Shown here: positions 39,140-47,999 of the stretch, one piece after another
Position numbering within the stretch: position 1 is the stretch's first letter
Layout of the letters: each line of letters begins with the position of its first letter
Assembly (NCBI GenBank): GCA_902547215.1
Contig: CACCNI010000004.1
Span: 1 to 50,577 of the forward strand
Direction of reading: 5' to 3'
Length of the DNA stretch: 50,577 nt
DNA from: an uncultured Pelagibacteraceae bacterium
GTDB lineage: Bacteria; Pseudomonadota; Alphaproteobacteria; Pelagibacterales; Pelagibacteraceae
Translations under genes and position numbers: made by a program
Notes under the pieces: model-generated
Seen by the model: the letters and a program-made list of their open reading frames with translations, nothing else
Database searches by the model: none
Told to the model about the DNA's origin: nothing

Positions 39140-39168
39140 ATTAGACTCCAGCTTGGAGTCCAGGTCAA
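39140..39168 (-). promoter_or_regulatory. ccrM promoter with two GANTC sites in the spacer
   Basis: Minus strand: -35 TTGACC (39163-39168), a 17-bp spacer, -10 TCTAAT (39140-39145), each matching consensus at five of six bases. The spacer holds an inverted repeat GACTCCA-AGC-TGGAGTC (39144-39160) made of two GANTC sites; the downstream one overlaps the first two bases of the -10. The -10 ends 12 bases before the ATG. A third GANTC lies upstream at 39215-39219, in the end of rnhB. Confidence 0.65.
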
Positions 39169-39206
39169 CTTATGATTGAATTAATTTTGATTAATTGTGC
39201 CTTTGA

Positions 39207-39791
39207 TTATTTGGGACTCAATATATTGTGTATTGGTTTGAATGTTTTTCTATGATGTTTTGTGATTCCAAATTTTTTAATTGCTGAAAGATGATCTCTG
39301 GTTCCATAGCCAACATTTTTATCCCACAAATAAGATTTAAACTTTTTCGACATTTTTTTTATCAATCGGTCTCTTGAGACTTTTGCTAAAATAGATGCTG
39401 CAGAAATTTCAGGAATTTTCTGGTCACCTCTAACAACTGATTTTATATTGAGGTTATTAATGAAAGGTTTTTTATTTCCATCAACTTTTATTATTTGAGG
39501 TTTTAATTTTAATTTTAAAATTGATCTTTTCATCGCCAAAAGAGATGCGTTTAAAATATTAATTTTTTCAATTTCTTTCTTTGAGGCTGTCCCAATAGCC
39601 CAATAAGAATTTTTTTTTATGTAATTTTCCAAAAATTCTCTTTTCTTAGCAGATAATTTTTTTGAGTCTTTTACTTTCTTTTTATCAAAACCTTTTTTAA
39701 AAATTACTGCCGCAGCATAAACAGGACCAATAAGACTACCTCTACCGACTTCATCTACTCCAGCAACATTTTTTTGAGATTTATACTCCAA
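39207..39791 (-). CDS. rnhB: ribonuclease HII
   Basis: Cuts at ribonucleotides embedded in DNA. The metal-binding D13 and E14 lie in GVDEVGRGSLIGPVYAAAV; further motifs are DSKKLSAKKR, ASILAKVSRD and GYGTRDHL. Length 194. It overlaps the uracil-DNA glycosylase by 11 bp. The window encodes both RNase HI and RNase HII. Confidence 0.96.
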   Translation of the reverse strand: MEYKSQKNVAGVDEVGRGSLIGPVYAAAVIFKKGFDKKKVKDSKKLSAKKREFLENYIKKNSYWAIGTASKKEIEKINILNASLLAMKRSILKLKLKPQIIKVDGNKKPFINNLNIKSVVRGDQKIPEISAASILAKVSRDRLIKKMSKKFKSYLWDKNVGYGTRDHLSAIKKFGITKHHRKTFKPIHNILSPK

Positions 39792-40437
39792 TTTTCAATT
39801 CTTCAATTTTTTTTTTTATTTCTTTTAAATCTGCCCAAGAAAATTTTTTTTGATCGGGCTGTCTTAGCAAATAAGCAGGGTGGAAGGTAACCATAGTTAA
39901 ATAAGTTTTATTATTTACAATTAATTCTTTCCAAACTCCTCTTGATTTAGAAATTTTCTCTTTATTTCCGAAAAAAGCCTCCATAGCAGTGCTTCCTAAC
40001 AATATTATTAACCTAGGGTTTATAATTGAAATATGTTTTTTTATAAAAGGAGCATAAGTATTAATCTCAACTTCATTAGGTTTTCTATTTTCAGGTGGTC
40101 TGTAATTTACTATATTTGTTACATAAACTTTATTTCGTTTAATATTTATTGCAGCTAACATTTTATTCAAAAGTAAGCCTGCGTCGCCCACAAAAGGTTT
40201 TCCTTGTTCATCTTCTTTTTGACCAGGGCCCTCACCTATCAGCATAATGCTGCTGTCATGATTACCATCAGCAAAAACTAAATTGTTTGAATTATTTTTT
40301 AGAGTGCAATTTTCAATATTAGAGATTTCGTCCTTAAGTTTTTTAAGTAAATCCTCCTTTTTTTCGATTTTAACAAATCTTTTAATAGGAGCATTTGAGA
40401 AGTTAAAAGTAGATTTGATAAAGTCGTATTTTTGCAT
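39781..40437 (-). CDS. uracil-DNA glycosylase, family 4-like, lacking most iron-sulfur cysteines
   Basis: Base-excision repair enzyme of the UDG superfamily, 218 residues. Motif A is GEGPGQKEDEQGKPFVG (68-84) and motif B is TFHPAYLLRQPDQK with H186. Classical family 4 enzymes bind a [4Fe-4S] cluster through four cysteines; here only C44 (ENCTLKNN) remains. The third site, usually in K-C-RPP-x-NR, reads NYRPPENR (Y112), and the fourth reads TYAPFI. So the cluster is probably absent. It lies upstream of rnhB and ccrM and is divergent from the TPR gene. Confidence 0.88.
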   Translation of the reverse strand: MQKYDFIKSTFNFSNAPIKRFVKIEKKEDLLKKLKDEISNIENCTLKNNSNNLVFADGNHDSSIMLIGEGPGQKEDEQGKPFVGDAGLLLNKMLAAINIKRNKVYVTNIVNYRPPENRKPNEVEINTYAPFIKKHISIINPRLIILLGSTAMEAFFGNKEKISKSRGVWKELIVNNKTYLTMVTFHPAYLLRQPDQKKFSWADLKEIKKKIEELKIGV

Positions 40438-40467
40438 TTTATTTCTTTTATTTAAAAAAAAAAATCA

Positions 40468-40473
40468 TATTCT
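40468..40473 (+). promoter_or_regulatory. possible -10 box of the TPR gene
   Basis: TATTCT ending six bases before the ATG at 40480, preceded by an A11 tract (40454-40464). Transcription would begin at or next to the start codon, giving a leaderless message. No clear -35 box. Confidence 0.3.
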
Positions 40474-40479
40474 TTAAGT

Positions 40480-42153
40480 ATGAAAAAAATTTGTTTTTTT
40501 TTAATAATTTTTTTATATCAAACTTTTTCCTACGCTAAAACAACTGAAAATATTGAATTCAACCACAAGTATTTATCAAATTATTTTTCAGCAATAATAT
40601 CCATTAATAATCAAGACGATAAAGATTCGTTAAAATATTTAAATAACACGAAGAGTCTTGTTAAAACTCATGAGAGTTACTTGGAAAATTATCTTATATC
40701 ATTAGTTCTAAACAATAAGATTGATATCGCTTTTAATAAAGCTATTCAATTAAAGGTCAACGAAACAAATTTTTTTGAAGCAAAAGTACTGTTAGCTCTA
40801 AATTCGATAAATAAAAAAGATTTCTCAAACGCGATGTTAACCTTGGAGCAAATGGACGAAGTTCCGCTTGATACCCTTGAGCTTATCATCAAAGAGACAT
40901 TAAAAGATTATCTAGATACAATCATATTTAAAAAGATGGACAAAAACGAAGATGTCCAGTTCGGTGAAATAGATAAAATAAAAAAGATTTTTCAGTCTTG
41001 TTACTTAGGCAAAGAGAACACAGATTTTTTATTTGAAGAGCTTGTAATTAAAGATACTGAAGATTTTTCAAGGTATATTTTTTTCTACATTAATTATTTA
41101 GCTCAAATCAAAGATTTTAATAAAATAAACGAGTTACAAAATAAGATTGATTATACGAGTAGCAGCATTTTAATTGCTCAAGCAAAACAGTGGATTGAAA
41201 ATAAAAGATACGACAAAATTACTTCATTGTTCTCATGTAAAAATGAAAATCATATCATATCTGAATTCTTGTTTTTGATTTCTAACTTATATTCTTCACA
41301 AGGATTATATAAAAAGTCAAATTTCTATATTCATTTATCAAATTATCTCAATCCTGAATTTAATTTTAATAATAGTTTATTAGCTGAAAATTATATAAGT
41401 AATAAAAAATTCGATTTAGCTTTAAAATCATTGAATTTTATTTCAGAGGAAGATCTAATTTTTAGTTGGTATAAAAACAAAAAAAAATCTTCAATTATCA
41501 AAAAACAGGAAAATGAAACAGCAGCACTCGATTTTTTAAAAAAAAAATTTGATGGGTTAAAAACTAATAATATAAAAGTTTTGTATGACATGGGAGGAAT
41601 TTACAAAAGTTTTGAAAAATATGACGAGGCGATAAAAATTTACTCTAAATTATTAGACTTGTTAGACAATAGATCAAAAGCTTATGCTGATATTTTATAC
41701 AGGCGGGGAGGCAGCTTTGAAAGGATTGGAGATTACGAAACTGCTGATAAAGATTTATTAGAATCTTTAAATATTACTCGAGATAATCCTTACGTATTAA
41801 ATTACCTTGCATATAGTTGGTTGGAGAGAAACTATAAAATTGAACTTTCGATGGAAATGTTAAAAGAAGCATACGATTTAAGAAAGAACGATCCTTATAT
41901 AACTGACTCTTTGGGATGGGGATATTATTTAATAAATGATTTTGAGAATGCAGAAAAATATTTAAAGAAAGCTGTGGAATTAATGCCATATGATCCGATA
42001 GTGAATGATCATTACGGGGACATACTTTGGATGTTAAATAGAAAAATACAAGCAAGATATTTTTGGAACAATGTATTAAATTTAGAAGAAACAGACGACG
42101 AAATGAAAATTGATGTTAAAAAAAAGATTATCTATGGTATAGAAAAAACCTAA
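40480..42153 (+). CDS. secreted TPR-repeat protein
   Basis: A 557-residue protein with a signal peptide (1-19, ending FSYA) and helical repeats. Clear TPR units occupy about 365-530, for example MGGIYKSFEKYDEAIKIYS and LGWGYYLINDFENAEKYLK. The N-terminal half is probably degenerate helical repeats. No enzyme motif. Proteins of this layout occur in alphaproteobacteria beside ispE; they may scaffold envelope assembly, which is only an inference. It begins the TPR-ispE-tRNA-cca group. Confidence 0.82.
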   Translation: MKKICFFLIIFLYQTFSYAKTTENIEFNHKYLSNYFSAIISINNQDDKDSLKYLNNTKSLVKTHESYLENYLISLVLNNKIDIAFNKAIQLKVNETNFFEAKVLLALNSINKKDFSNAMLTLEQMDEVPLDTLELIIKETLKDYLDTIIFKKMDKNEDVQFGEIDKIKKIFQSCYLGKENTDFLFEELVIKDTEDFSRYIFFYINYLAQIKDFNKINELQNKIDYTSSSILIAQAKQWIENKRYDKITSLFSCKNENHIISEFLFLISNLYSSQGLYKKSNFYIHLSNYLNPEFNFNNSLLAENYISNKKFDLALKSLNFISEEDLIFSWYKNKKKSSIIKKQENETAALDFLKKKFDGLKTNNIKVLYDMGGIYKSFEKYDEAIKIYSKLLDLLDNRSKAYADILYRRGGSFERIGDYETADKDLLESLNITRDNPYVLNYLAYSWLERNYKIELSMEMLKEAYDLRKNDPYITDSLGWGYYLINDFENAEKYLKKAVELMPYDPIVNDHYGDILWMLNRKIQARYFWNNVLNLEETDDEMKIDVKKKIIYGIEKT

Positions 42154-42160
42154 ATTTCAC

Positions 42161-42991
42161 ATGCACAGAAAAGTAATAAAGTCTTTTGCAAAAATTAATC
42201 TTTTTTTAAACGTAGTTTCAAAAAAAAAAAAATTTCATAGAATTCAGTCTCTTTTTAGCTTTATTGACCTACATGATAGAATAGAAATATCGACAATTAA
42301 TCGTAAAAAACATTTTATAAAATTTGATGGTAAATTCTCTAAAGGAATAAGTAAAAAAAATTCTATTTCTACTTTACTTAAAATTTTAGATCAGAAAGGA
42401 CTAATTAAAAAAAAATACTATATAAAAGTTACAAAAAATATTCCGCAAAAGTCAGGTATGGGAGGAGGCTCAATGAATGCTGCCTCAATTCTAAATTTTT
42501 TTTTAAAAAGGAGAATTGTAATTTTAAATAAAAAAAAAATTTTAGAGGTTTGTGAAATGGTAGGTAACGATGTAAAAATAGGGTTATATAAGGGTCCAAT
42601 TTTTTTGAACTCAAACAATTCAATTCAATCATTAAAAAAAGGATTCAGTTATCATTTGCTTATATTTAAACCAAAAAATGGATGCTCTACAAAATATATT
42701 TTTTCAAAATTTAAAAATTTTTCAAAGAAAATACCATCTAATAAAAAAAATTTGCTTAAATTAAATAATAAAAAGAATGATTTGGAACCAATTGTATTAA
42801 AAAAATTTAGAAATATTAACAAACCAGTATTTTTTTTGAAAAGCTTAAAAGGGATAGAATTTGTAAGAATGACAGGGTCTGGTTCTAGCTTTGTCGCCTA
42901 TTCTAAGTCTAAAAAAAACTTACTAAATGCGTCTAAATTATTCACCAATAAATACAAAAAATATTGGTCTGTAATGTCTAAAACTATATAA
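42161..42991 (+). CDS. ispE: 4-diphosphocytidyl-2-C-methyl-D-erythritol kinase
   Basis: GHMP kinase of the MEP isoprenoid pathway. The N-terminal SFAKINLFLNV contains the conserved K11, the ATP loop is PQKSGMGGGSMNAAS (GMGGGSMNAA at 99-108), and MTGSGSSFVAY is the C-terminal glycine motif. Length 276. Very Lys-rich, with an A13 run at 42220-42232 that leaves the frame intact. Together with ispH it supplies precursors for ubiquinone and carotenoids. Confidence 0.94.
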   Translation: MHRKVIKSFAKINLFLNVVSKKKKFHRIQSLFSFIDLHDRIEISTINRKKHFIKFDGKFSKGISKKNSISTLLKILDQKGLIKKKYYIKVTKNIPQKSGMGGGSMNAASILNFFLKRRIVILNKKKILEVCEMVGNDVKIGLYKGPIFLNSNNSIQSLKKGFSYHLLIFKPKNGCSTKYIFSKFKNFSKKIPSNKKNLLKLNNKKNDLEPIVLKKFRNINKPVFFLKSLKGIEFVRMTGSGSSFVAYSKSKKNLLNASKLFTNKYKKYWSVMSKTI

Positions 42992-43005
42992 TTTTTGATT
43001 AGTTG

Positions 43006-43014
43006 TGTTATAAG
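43006..43014 (+). promoter_or_regulatory. extended -10 promoter candidate for tRNA-Gln
   Basis: TGTTATAAG fits TGnTATAAT at eight of nine bases, with the tRNA 5' end eleven bases downstream. It may drive both the tRNA and cca. No -35 is visible. Confidence 0.45.
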
Positions 43015-43024
43015 AATTTAATTT

Positions 43025-43099
43025 TGGGGCGTAGCCAAGTGGTAAGGCAGCGGTTTTTGGTACCGCCATTCCTAGGTTCGAATCCTAGCGCCCCAGCCA
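43025..43099 (+). tRNA. tRNA-Gln (anticodon UUG), CCA encoded
   Basis: Full cloverleaf: acceptor TGGGGCG pairs with CGCCCCA (43089-43095), the anticodon stem GCGGT/ACCGC encloses the loop TTTTGGT with anticodon TTG, and the T arm contains GGTTCGAATCC. Discriminator G96 and CCA at 43097-43099 are encoded. The U-A first pair is usual for bacterial tRNA-Gln. It ends three bases before the cca start codon, with no terminator. Confidence 0.97.
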
Positions 43100-43102
43100 G
43101 TT

Positions 43103-44374
43103 ATGTTTAAACTAATTAATAACTTTTTTAATCACAGTAAAAACGATTTATTTAAAAAGAATACATTGGATATTCAGAAAAATTTTCCAGTAAAAAAAAT
43201 ATTTGATGCAATTAAATCTTTTTCAGATGAAAGTGATGTTTATTATGTAGGAGGATGCGTTAGGAAGATTTTTTGCCATGAGCTTGTGGATGATATTGAT
43301 TTGGCAACAAACATTAATCCTGACGAAGTTATACTATCGTTAAAGAAAAATAATATTTCCTTTTATGAAACCGGAAAAAATCATGGGACAATAACCGCAA
43401 TTATTGATGACAAGAAATTTGAAATTACATCTTTAAGGAAGGACATATCTACCGATGGAAGGCATGCGAAAGTATTATTTTCAAAAGATTGGAGAGAAGA
43501 CTCGGAGAGAAGGGACTTCACTTTTAACTCAATATACTCGAATATTTATGGCGAGGTATTTGATCCCTTTAATGGAAGAAAAGATTTAGAAAATGGTTGT
43601 GTCACGTTTATTGGAGATCCGTCAAAGCGCATCAAAGAAGATTACCTTAGAATACTCAGATATATAAGATTTTTCTTAAACTATTCAAAAAAAGACCATG
43701 AACCGAAAATAAAAAAAATTATCAAACAAAATTTAGATGGCTTGCTTAAAATTTCTAAAGAAAGATTAATAGATGAATTAAAAAAGATAATTTTTTCCAA
43801 AGGGTTCATAAATCTAAAAAAGGACGAATTTTCAAAAGAAATTCTTGAACTTGTTTTTCCAAGTTTAAACAATACTTCATTTTTAACTAACAAAAACAAA
43901 CTTCTAATTGAGAATATACAATTAAACAAGAATTTCATTGTATTGTTAAGTGCTATGATGATCAAAGATTTAAATAGTATTAATTATATACTTTATAAGT
44001 TCAATTTTTCAAACCAAGATAAACAGAGACTTCTTTATATTCACGATAATTATCAAATGAGTTTAGAGAAAAGTTTTTTTGATAGAGAGTTAAAAAAAAG
44101 AATATATTTTGGTGAAAAAGAAAGTCTTTTAGATCTTATAACTTTGCAATTATTAATTTTTCATAAAAACGAGAAAGCACTTAATGATCTGATTAAAATT
44201 ACTAAAAAAACAGATTTGCCGAAATTTCCTTATAACGCTGATTTTTTAATTAAAAATTTTGATTATAAACCTGGAAAAAAAATGGGAAAAAAACTTAAAG
44301 AACTAGAGACACTTTGGGTTGATAATAATTTTAAAATCTCAAAAGAAGAAATTAAGAAAATTGTTCTTAATTAG
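43103..44374 (+). CDS. cca: CCA tRNA nucleotidyltransferase / poly(A) polymerase family
   Basis: Adds or repairs the 3' CCA of tRNAs. The head domain shows GGCVR (50-54) with catalytic D64 and D66 in VDDIDLAT. Later motifs are [13 protein letters not shown] and [14 protein letters not shown]. Length 423. The ATG at 43103 sits three bases after tRNA-Gln, so its ribosome-binding region is the tRNA itself; an in-frame TTG at 43166 is an alternative start just before the conserved part. It overlaps greA by 4 bp at the 3' end. Confidence 0.93.
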   Translation: MFKLINNFFNHSKNDLFKKNTLDIQKNFPVKKIFDAIKSFSDESDVYYVGGCVRKIFCHELVDDIDLATNINPDEVILSLKKNNISFYETGKNHGTITAIIDDKKFEITSLRKDISTDGRHAKVLFSKDWREDSERRDFTFNSIYSNIYGEVFDPFNGRKDLENGCVTFIGDPSKRIKEDYLRILRYIRFFLNYSKKDHEPKIKKIIKQNLDGLLKISKERLIDELKKIIFSKGFINLKKDEFSKEILELVFPSLNNTSFLTNKNKLLIENIQLNKNFIVLLSAMMIKDLNSINYILYKFNFSNQDKQRLLYIHDNYQMSLEKSFFDRELKKRIYFGEKESLLDLITLQLLIFHKNEKALNDLIKITKKTDLPKFPYNADFLIKNFDYKPGKKMGKKLKELETLWVDNNFKISKEEIKKIVLN

Positions 44375-44844
44375 AGATATTTGACATCTTCAATTTCAAA
44401 ATTTTTTTCACCAGAAGGAGTTTTTATTTCAACTAAATCATTTTTATTTTTTCCTATTAAACCTTTTCCTATTGGTGATTGAAAAAAAATTAGGTTTTTT
44501 TTAAGATCAGCTTCGTCTTTGCCAACAATTTTATATGTTAATTTTTCATTAGAATCTAAATCTTTTAGGTAAACAGTTGAACCAAATATTACCTTTCCAG
44601 TATTTTCGATTTTAGTTACGTCAATAACATTTGCCCTTGCAATAATATCCTCAATCTGTTGAATACGACCCTCGTTATGTGACTGTTGTTCTTTAGCTGC
44701 ATGATATTCAGCATTCTCTTTTAAATCACCATGTGATCTAGCTTCTGAAATAGCAGATACTATTTCTGGTCTTTTTTTCTCTTTTAAAAAAACTAATTCT
44801 TCTTTAAGTTTAGTTAATCCATTAACAGTTATCGGTTCTTTCAT
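44371..44844 (-). CDS. greA: transcription elongation factor GreA
   Basis: Rescues backtracked RNA polymerase by stimulating transcript cleavage. The N-terminal coiled coil contains the conserved acidic tip region [20 protein letters not shown] (D and E residues); the C-terminal FKBP-like part contains FGSTVYL and [10 protein letters not shown]. Length 157 is normal. Last in a trmL-hemF-greA group with 8-13-base gaps. Confidence 0.97.
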   Translation of the reverse strand: MKEPITVNGLTKLKEELVFLKEKKRPEIVSAISEARSHGDLKENAEYHAAKEQQSHNEGRIQQIEDIIARANVIDVTKIENTGKVIFGSTVYLKDLDSNEKLTYKIVGKDEADLKKNLIFFQSPIGKGLIGKNKNDLVEIKTPSGEKNFEIEDVKYL

Positions 44845-44852
44845 AAATTAAT

Positions 44853-45680
44853 TTATTCCCAATTAGCTGTGGGAGGTAAAGACATCAAAATAGCTTCTAC
44901 ATTTCCCCCAGTTTGTAATCCAAATTTTGTACCTCTATCATGTAGCAAATTAAATTCAACGTACCTACCCCTTTTTTTATTTTGGATTAGTTTGTCCTTT
45001 TTTTTCCATCTTTTTTTAAATTTCTTTGCAATTATTTCTTTAAATAAATATGAAAAAGTTATACCTACGTCTCTTACAAAAGCAAAATCTCTGTCCCAAT
45101 TTTCCTTCTTATAATCAAAAAATACTCCTCCAATTCCTCTCGGTTCATTCCTATGGTGTAAATAAAAGTAATCATCACACCATTTTTTATATTTTTTGTA
45201 ATAGTTTTTGCCATGTTTATTGCACATCATTTTTAATTTTTTCTCAACAATTTTTTCTAGCGCTGAGTCTTTAAAGCAAGGAGTAAAATCCATACCTCCA
45301 CCAAACCATCCATGATCTGTAATTATGTATCTCGTATTAAAATGCATTGCTGGGATATAAGGATTTTTCATATGCATAACAATTGATATTCCTGATGCCC
45401 AAAAATTTTTACTGTTGTTAAATCTAGGTATTTTTTTTTTAAATTCATTTGAAAAATTGCCATATACTTCAGAAAAATTTACACCTACTTTCTCAAAAAT
45501 ATTTCCGTTTTTAAGAAGCTTTGATTTTCCACCTCCCTCATCTTTTGTTTCGCTTCTAGACCACACCTTCGTTTTAAAATAAGAGGATCCATTTTCAATA
45601 TTTTCAATTTCGTGACAAATTAATTCTTGAATTGTTAAAAACCAATTTCGCGCTAACTTTTTTTTAATATTTTCTTCCAT
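44853..45680 (-). CDS. hemF: oxygen-dependent coproporphyrinogen III oxidase
   Basis: Aerobic haem pathway step giving protoporphyrinogen IX. Motifs GGKSKLLKNGNIFEKVGVN, HMKNPYIPAMHFNTRY, GWFGGGMDFTPCF and HHRNEPRGIGGVFFDY are all diagnostic. Length 275. Haem made here feeds the bc1 and aa3 complexes encoded in the window. The oxygen-requiring enzyme fits an aerobic life. Confidence 0.97.
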   Translation of the reverse strand: MEENIKKKLARNWFLTIQELICHEIENIENGSSYFKTKVWSRSETKDEGGGKSKLLKNGNIFEKVGVNFSEVYGNFSNEFKKKIPRFNNSKNFWASGISIVMHMKNPYIPAMHFNTRYIITDHGWFGGGMDFTPCFKDSALEKIVEKKLKMMCNKHGKNYYKKYKKWCDDYFYLHHRNEPRGIGGVFFDYKKENWDRDFAFVRDVGITFSYLFKEIIAKKFKKRWKKKDKLIQNKKRGRYVEFNLLHDRGTKFGLQTGGNVEAILMSLPPTANWE

Positions 45681-45692
45681 AGATTAGTTTGA

Positions 45693-46151
45693 TTATAATA
45701 TTAATTTTGACACCACCATAGATACAGTGGTCGATAAGTTTAATGACCTTTTTTTTTGAATAAGAGGTATTTTTATTCTTTTGTCTACTTCATGATGAAT
45801 ATTCTTTGGTACACCTGCACTTTCTCTACCAAATAAAAAAGTATCATTTTTTTTTATTTTAAATGATTTGATCGAATCTTTAGCCTTTGTAGTCATTAAA
45901 ACCACTCTTGAATTTTTCTTTGCTTCAAAAAATTGATCTGAATTCTCGTAAATTTTAATCATTTTTTCATCTAAATAGTCCATTACCACTCTTCTAAAAC
46001 GCTTGTCATCAAAAGTGAAGCCACATGGCTCAATAATCTCCAATTTTACACCCAAACATGAGCAAGTTCTTATTATGGATGCGGTATTTTGAGGAATGTC
46101 AGGCTGATAGAGAGCAATTTTAGCTGTTAATTTTGTCTTATTATGTGTCAT
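45693..46151 (-). CDS. trmL: tRNA (cytidine(34)-2'-O)-methyltransferase
   Basis: SPOUT methyltransferase that modifies the wobble base of certain leucine tRNAs. LYQPDIPQNTASIIRTC, CGFTFDDKRFRR and FGRESAGVP are the family motifs. Length 152. First in the group trmL-hemF-greA; its start faces petA across 65 bp that contain a palindromic double -10. Confidence 0.93.
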   Translation of the reverse strand: MTHNKTKLTAKIALYQPDIPQNTASIIRTCSCLGVKLEIIEPCGFTFDDKRFRRVVMDYLDEKMIKIYENSDQFFEAKKNSRVVLMTTKAKDSIKSFKIKKNDTFLFGRESAGVPKNIHHEVDKRIKIPLIQKKRSLNLSTTVSMVVSKLIL

Positions 46152-46178
46152 TCTTGCTATAGAAAAATTCCACTTTTA

Positions 46179-46200
46179 TATTATATGAAATCATATAATA
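46179..46200. promoter_or_regulatory. palindromic divergent promoter, trmL / petA
   Basis: Perfect 10-bp arms TATTATATGA and TCATATAATA around AA. Each arm contains an exact TATAAT: plus strand 46194-46199 (17 bases before the petA ATG) and minus strand 46180-46185 (28 bases before trmL). No good -35 is seen on either side. It could be a bidirectional promoter, an operator, or both. Confidence 0.5.
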
Positions 46201-46216
46201 AATAAATTAAGTATTA

Positions 46217-46729
46217 ATGTCAGACGAAAAAAAACCTAATAGAAGAGACTTTATTTTTACAGCTACAGCTGCTGTAGGTGCAGTTGGTGCGGGCGCTGCT
46301 GCATGGCCTTTAATTGATCAAATGAATCCAGATGCCTCGGTTAAGGCTCTTGCTAGCACAGAAGTAGATGTAAGTAGTATGCAGCCAGGCCAGTCAGTTA
46401 CTGTTTTGTGGAGAGGCAAACCTGTATTTATAAAAAGAAGAACAGAAAATGAAATTAACGAAGCAAGAAACGTAAACATTTCCGATTTAAAACATCCTGA
46501 GAAAGATGAGGACAGAGCGAAAAACCCAGAGTGGTTAGTTATGTTAGGTGTTTGTACTCATTTAGGATGTGTGCCACTTGGTGACAAAGGTGAATATGGC
46601 GGATGGTTTTGCCCATGTCATGGTTCTCATTATGATACATCTGGAAGAATAAGAAAAGGTCCAGCCCCAACCAATTTAGAAATTCCTAAGTACGAATTTG
46701 TAAACAGTAACACGATTAAGATAGGTTAA
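46217..46729 (+). CDS. petA: ubiquinol-cytochrome c reductase iron-sulfur (Rieske) subunit
   Basis: Rieske [2Fe-2S] protein of the bc1 complex, 170 residues. Twin-arginine RRDFIF (9-14) starts the N-terminal membrane segment. Cluster ligands are C113, H115, C132 and H135 in CTHLGC and [10 protein letters not shown]118 and C134 should form the disulfide. First gene of petABC; one base before petB. Confidence 0.97.
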   Translation: MSDEKKPNRRDFIFTATAAVGAVGAGAAAWPLIDQMNPDASVKALASTEVDVSSMQPGQSVTVLWRGKPVFIKRRTENEINEARNVNISDLKHPEKDEDRAKNPEWLVMLGVCTHLGCVPLGDKGEYGGWFCPCHGSHYDTSGRIRKGPAPTNLEIPKYEFVNSNTIKIG

Positions 46730-46730
46730 A

Positions 46731-47999
46731 ATGAGCGATCACAATTACACACCATCATCAAAATTTGGAAAATGGTTTAATGATAGATTACCTTTGCTTA
46801 CTTTAGCAAATCATTTAACAGATTACCCAACACCTAAAAATTTAAATTATTGGTGGACGTTTGGGGGTATTTTAACGTTTTGTTTAATTACTCAAATTAT
46901 AACAGGTCTTGTTTTGGCTATGCATTACATAGCTCATGCAGACTTAGCTTTTAGTAGCGTTGAACACATTATGAGAGACGTAAACTATGGATGGCTCATA
47001 AGATATATTCATGCAAACGGAGCTTCAATGTTTTTCCTAGCAGTTTACATTCACATATTTAGATCATTGTTTTATGGGTCTTATAAAGCCCCAAGAGAGA
47101 TTATATGGATTTTGGGAATTATGATTTACTTATTAATGATGGCCGCAGCTTTTATGGGTTATGTATTACCTTGGGGACAAATGAGTTTTTGGGGAGCTAC
47201 AGTTATTACTAATTTGTTTAGCGCCATTCCTTTAGTGGGAGAAAGTATAACTACATGGTTATGGGGTGGTTACTCAGTGGACAATCCAACGTTGACAAGA
47301 TTTTTTACACTACACTATCTTATACCATTTTTGATTTTGGGTCTGGTTGTTTTACACATTTGGGCACTACATGTTCCAGGTAATAATAATCCAGTAGGTA
47401 TAGATATTCAAAAGCCATCTAAAGATACTGTGCCTTTCCATCCATACATTGTAATAAAAGATTTATTTGCATTACTATTATTTATGATTGTATTTGCCTT
47501 TTTTGTATTTTATTCTCCAAACATTCTTGGGCACGCAGACAATTATATAGAAGCTAACCCGTTAGTAACTCCAGCTCATATTGTTCCAGAGTGGTACCTG
47601 TTACCATTTTATGCAATTCTAAGATCAATTCCTGATAAGCTTTTAGGAGTTGTTGCAATGTTATCAGCGATATTTATTTTAGCGGCGTTACCGTGGTTAG
47701 ATACTTCAAAAGTAAGATCAGCAGTTTTTAGACCGTTATACAAACAATTTTACTGGATACTTGTAATCGATGTTTTAATATTAGGTTATGTAGGGGCAAT
47801 GCCAGCAGAGGGATTATATTTATTAATTGCAAGAGTAGCTACTGCATATTATTTTTTACACTTTTTACTGATACTTCCGATTTTGGGTAAAATTGAAAAA
47901 ACAACCCCTTTACCTTTAAGTATTACCAGTCCAGTTTTAGGAGGATCGGCAGATCTCGCAATGGCAAAAAATATAGATGTAAGAAAAGAGAAGTTATAG
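46731..47999 (+). CDS. petB: cytochrome b of the bc1 complex
   Basis: Eight-helix dihaem quinol oxidase subunit, 422 residues. [37 protein letters not shown] (helix B haem ligands) and [19 protein letters not shown] are typical; [16 protein letters not shown] is the Qo-site PEWY motif. The stop shares TAGTG with the petC start. Confidence 0.98.
   Translation: MSDHNYTPSSKFGKWFNDRLPLLTLANHLTDYPTPKNLNYWWTFGGILTFCLITQIITGLVLAMHYIAHADLAFSSVEHIMRDVNYGWLIRYIHANGASMFFLAVYIHIFRSLFYGSYKAPREIIWILGIMIYLLMMAAAFMGYVLPWGQMSFWGATVITNLFSAIPLVGESITTWLWGGYSVDNPTLTRFFTLHYLIPFLILGLVVLHIWALHVPGNNNPVGIDIQKPSKDTVPFHPYIVIKDLFALLLFMIVFAFFVFYSPNILGHADNYIEANPLVTPAHIVPEWYLLPFYAILRSIPDKLLGVVAMLSAIFILAALPWLDTSKVRSAVFRPLYKQFYWILVIDVLILGYVGAMPAEGLYLLIARVATAYYFLHFLLILPILGKIEKTTPLPLSITSPVLGGSADLAMAKNIDVRKEKL

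Noticed and set aside
39144..39160. Inverted repeat read as the rnhB terminator
   Set aside because: On the minus strand it is not followed by a clean T tract, and it sits precisely between well-spaced -35 and -10 boxes of ccrM.
42220..42232. A13 run in ispE as a further frameshift site
   Set aside because: The frame continues correctly through it, with N-terminal and ATP-loop motifs in the same frame.
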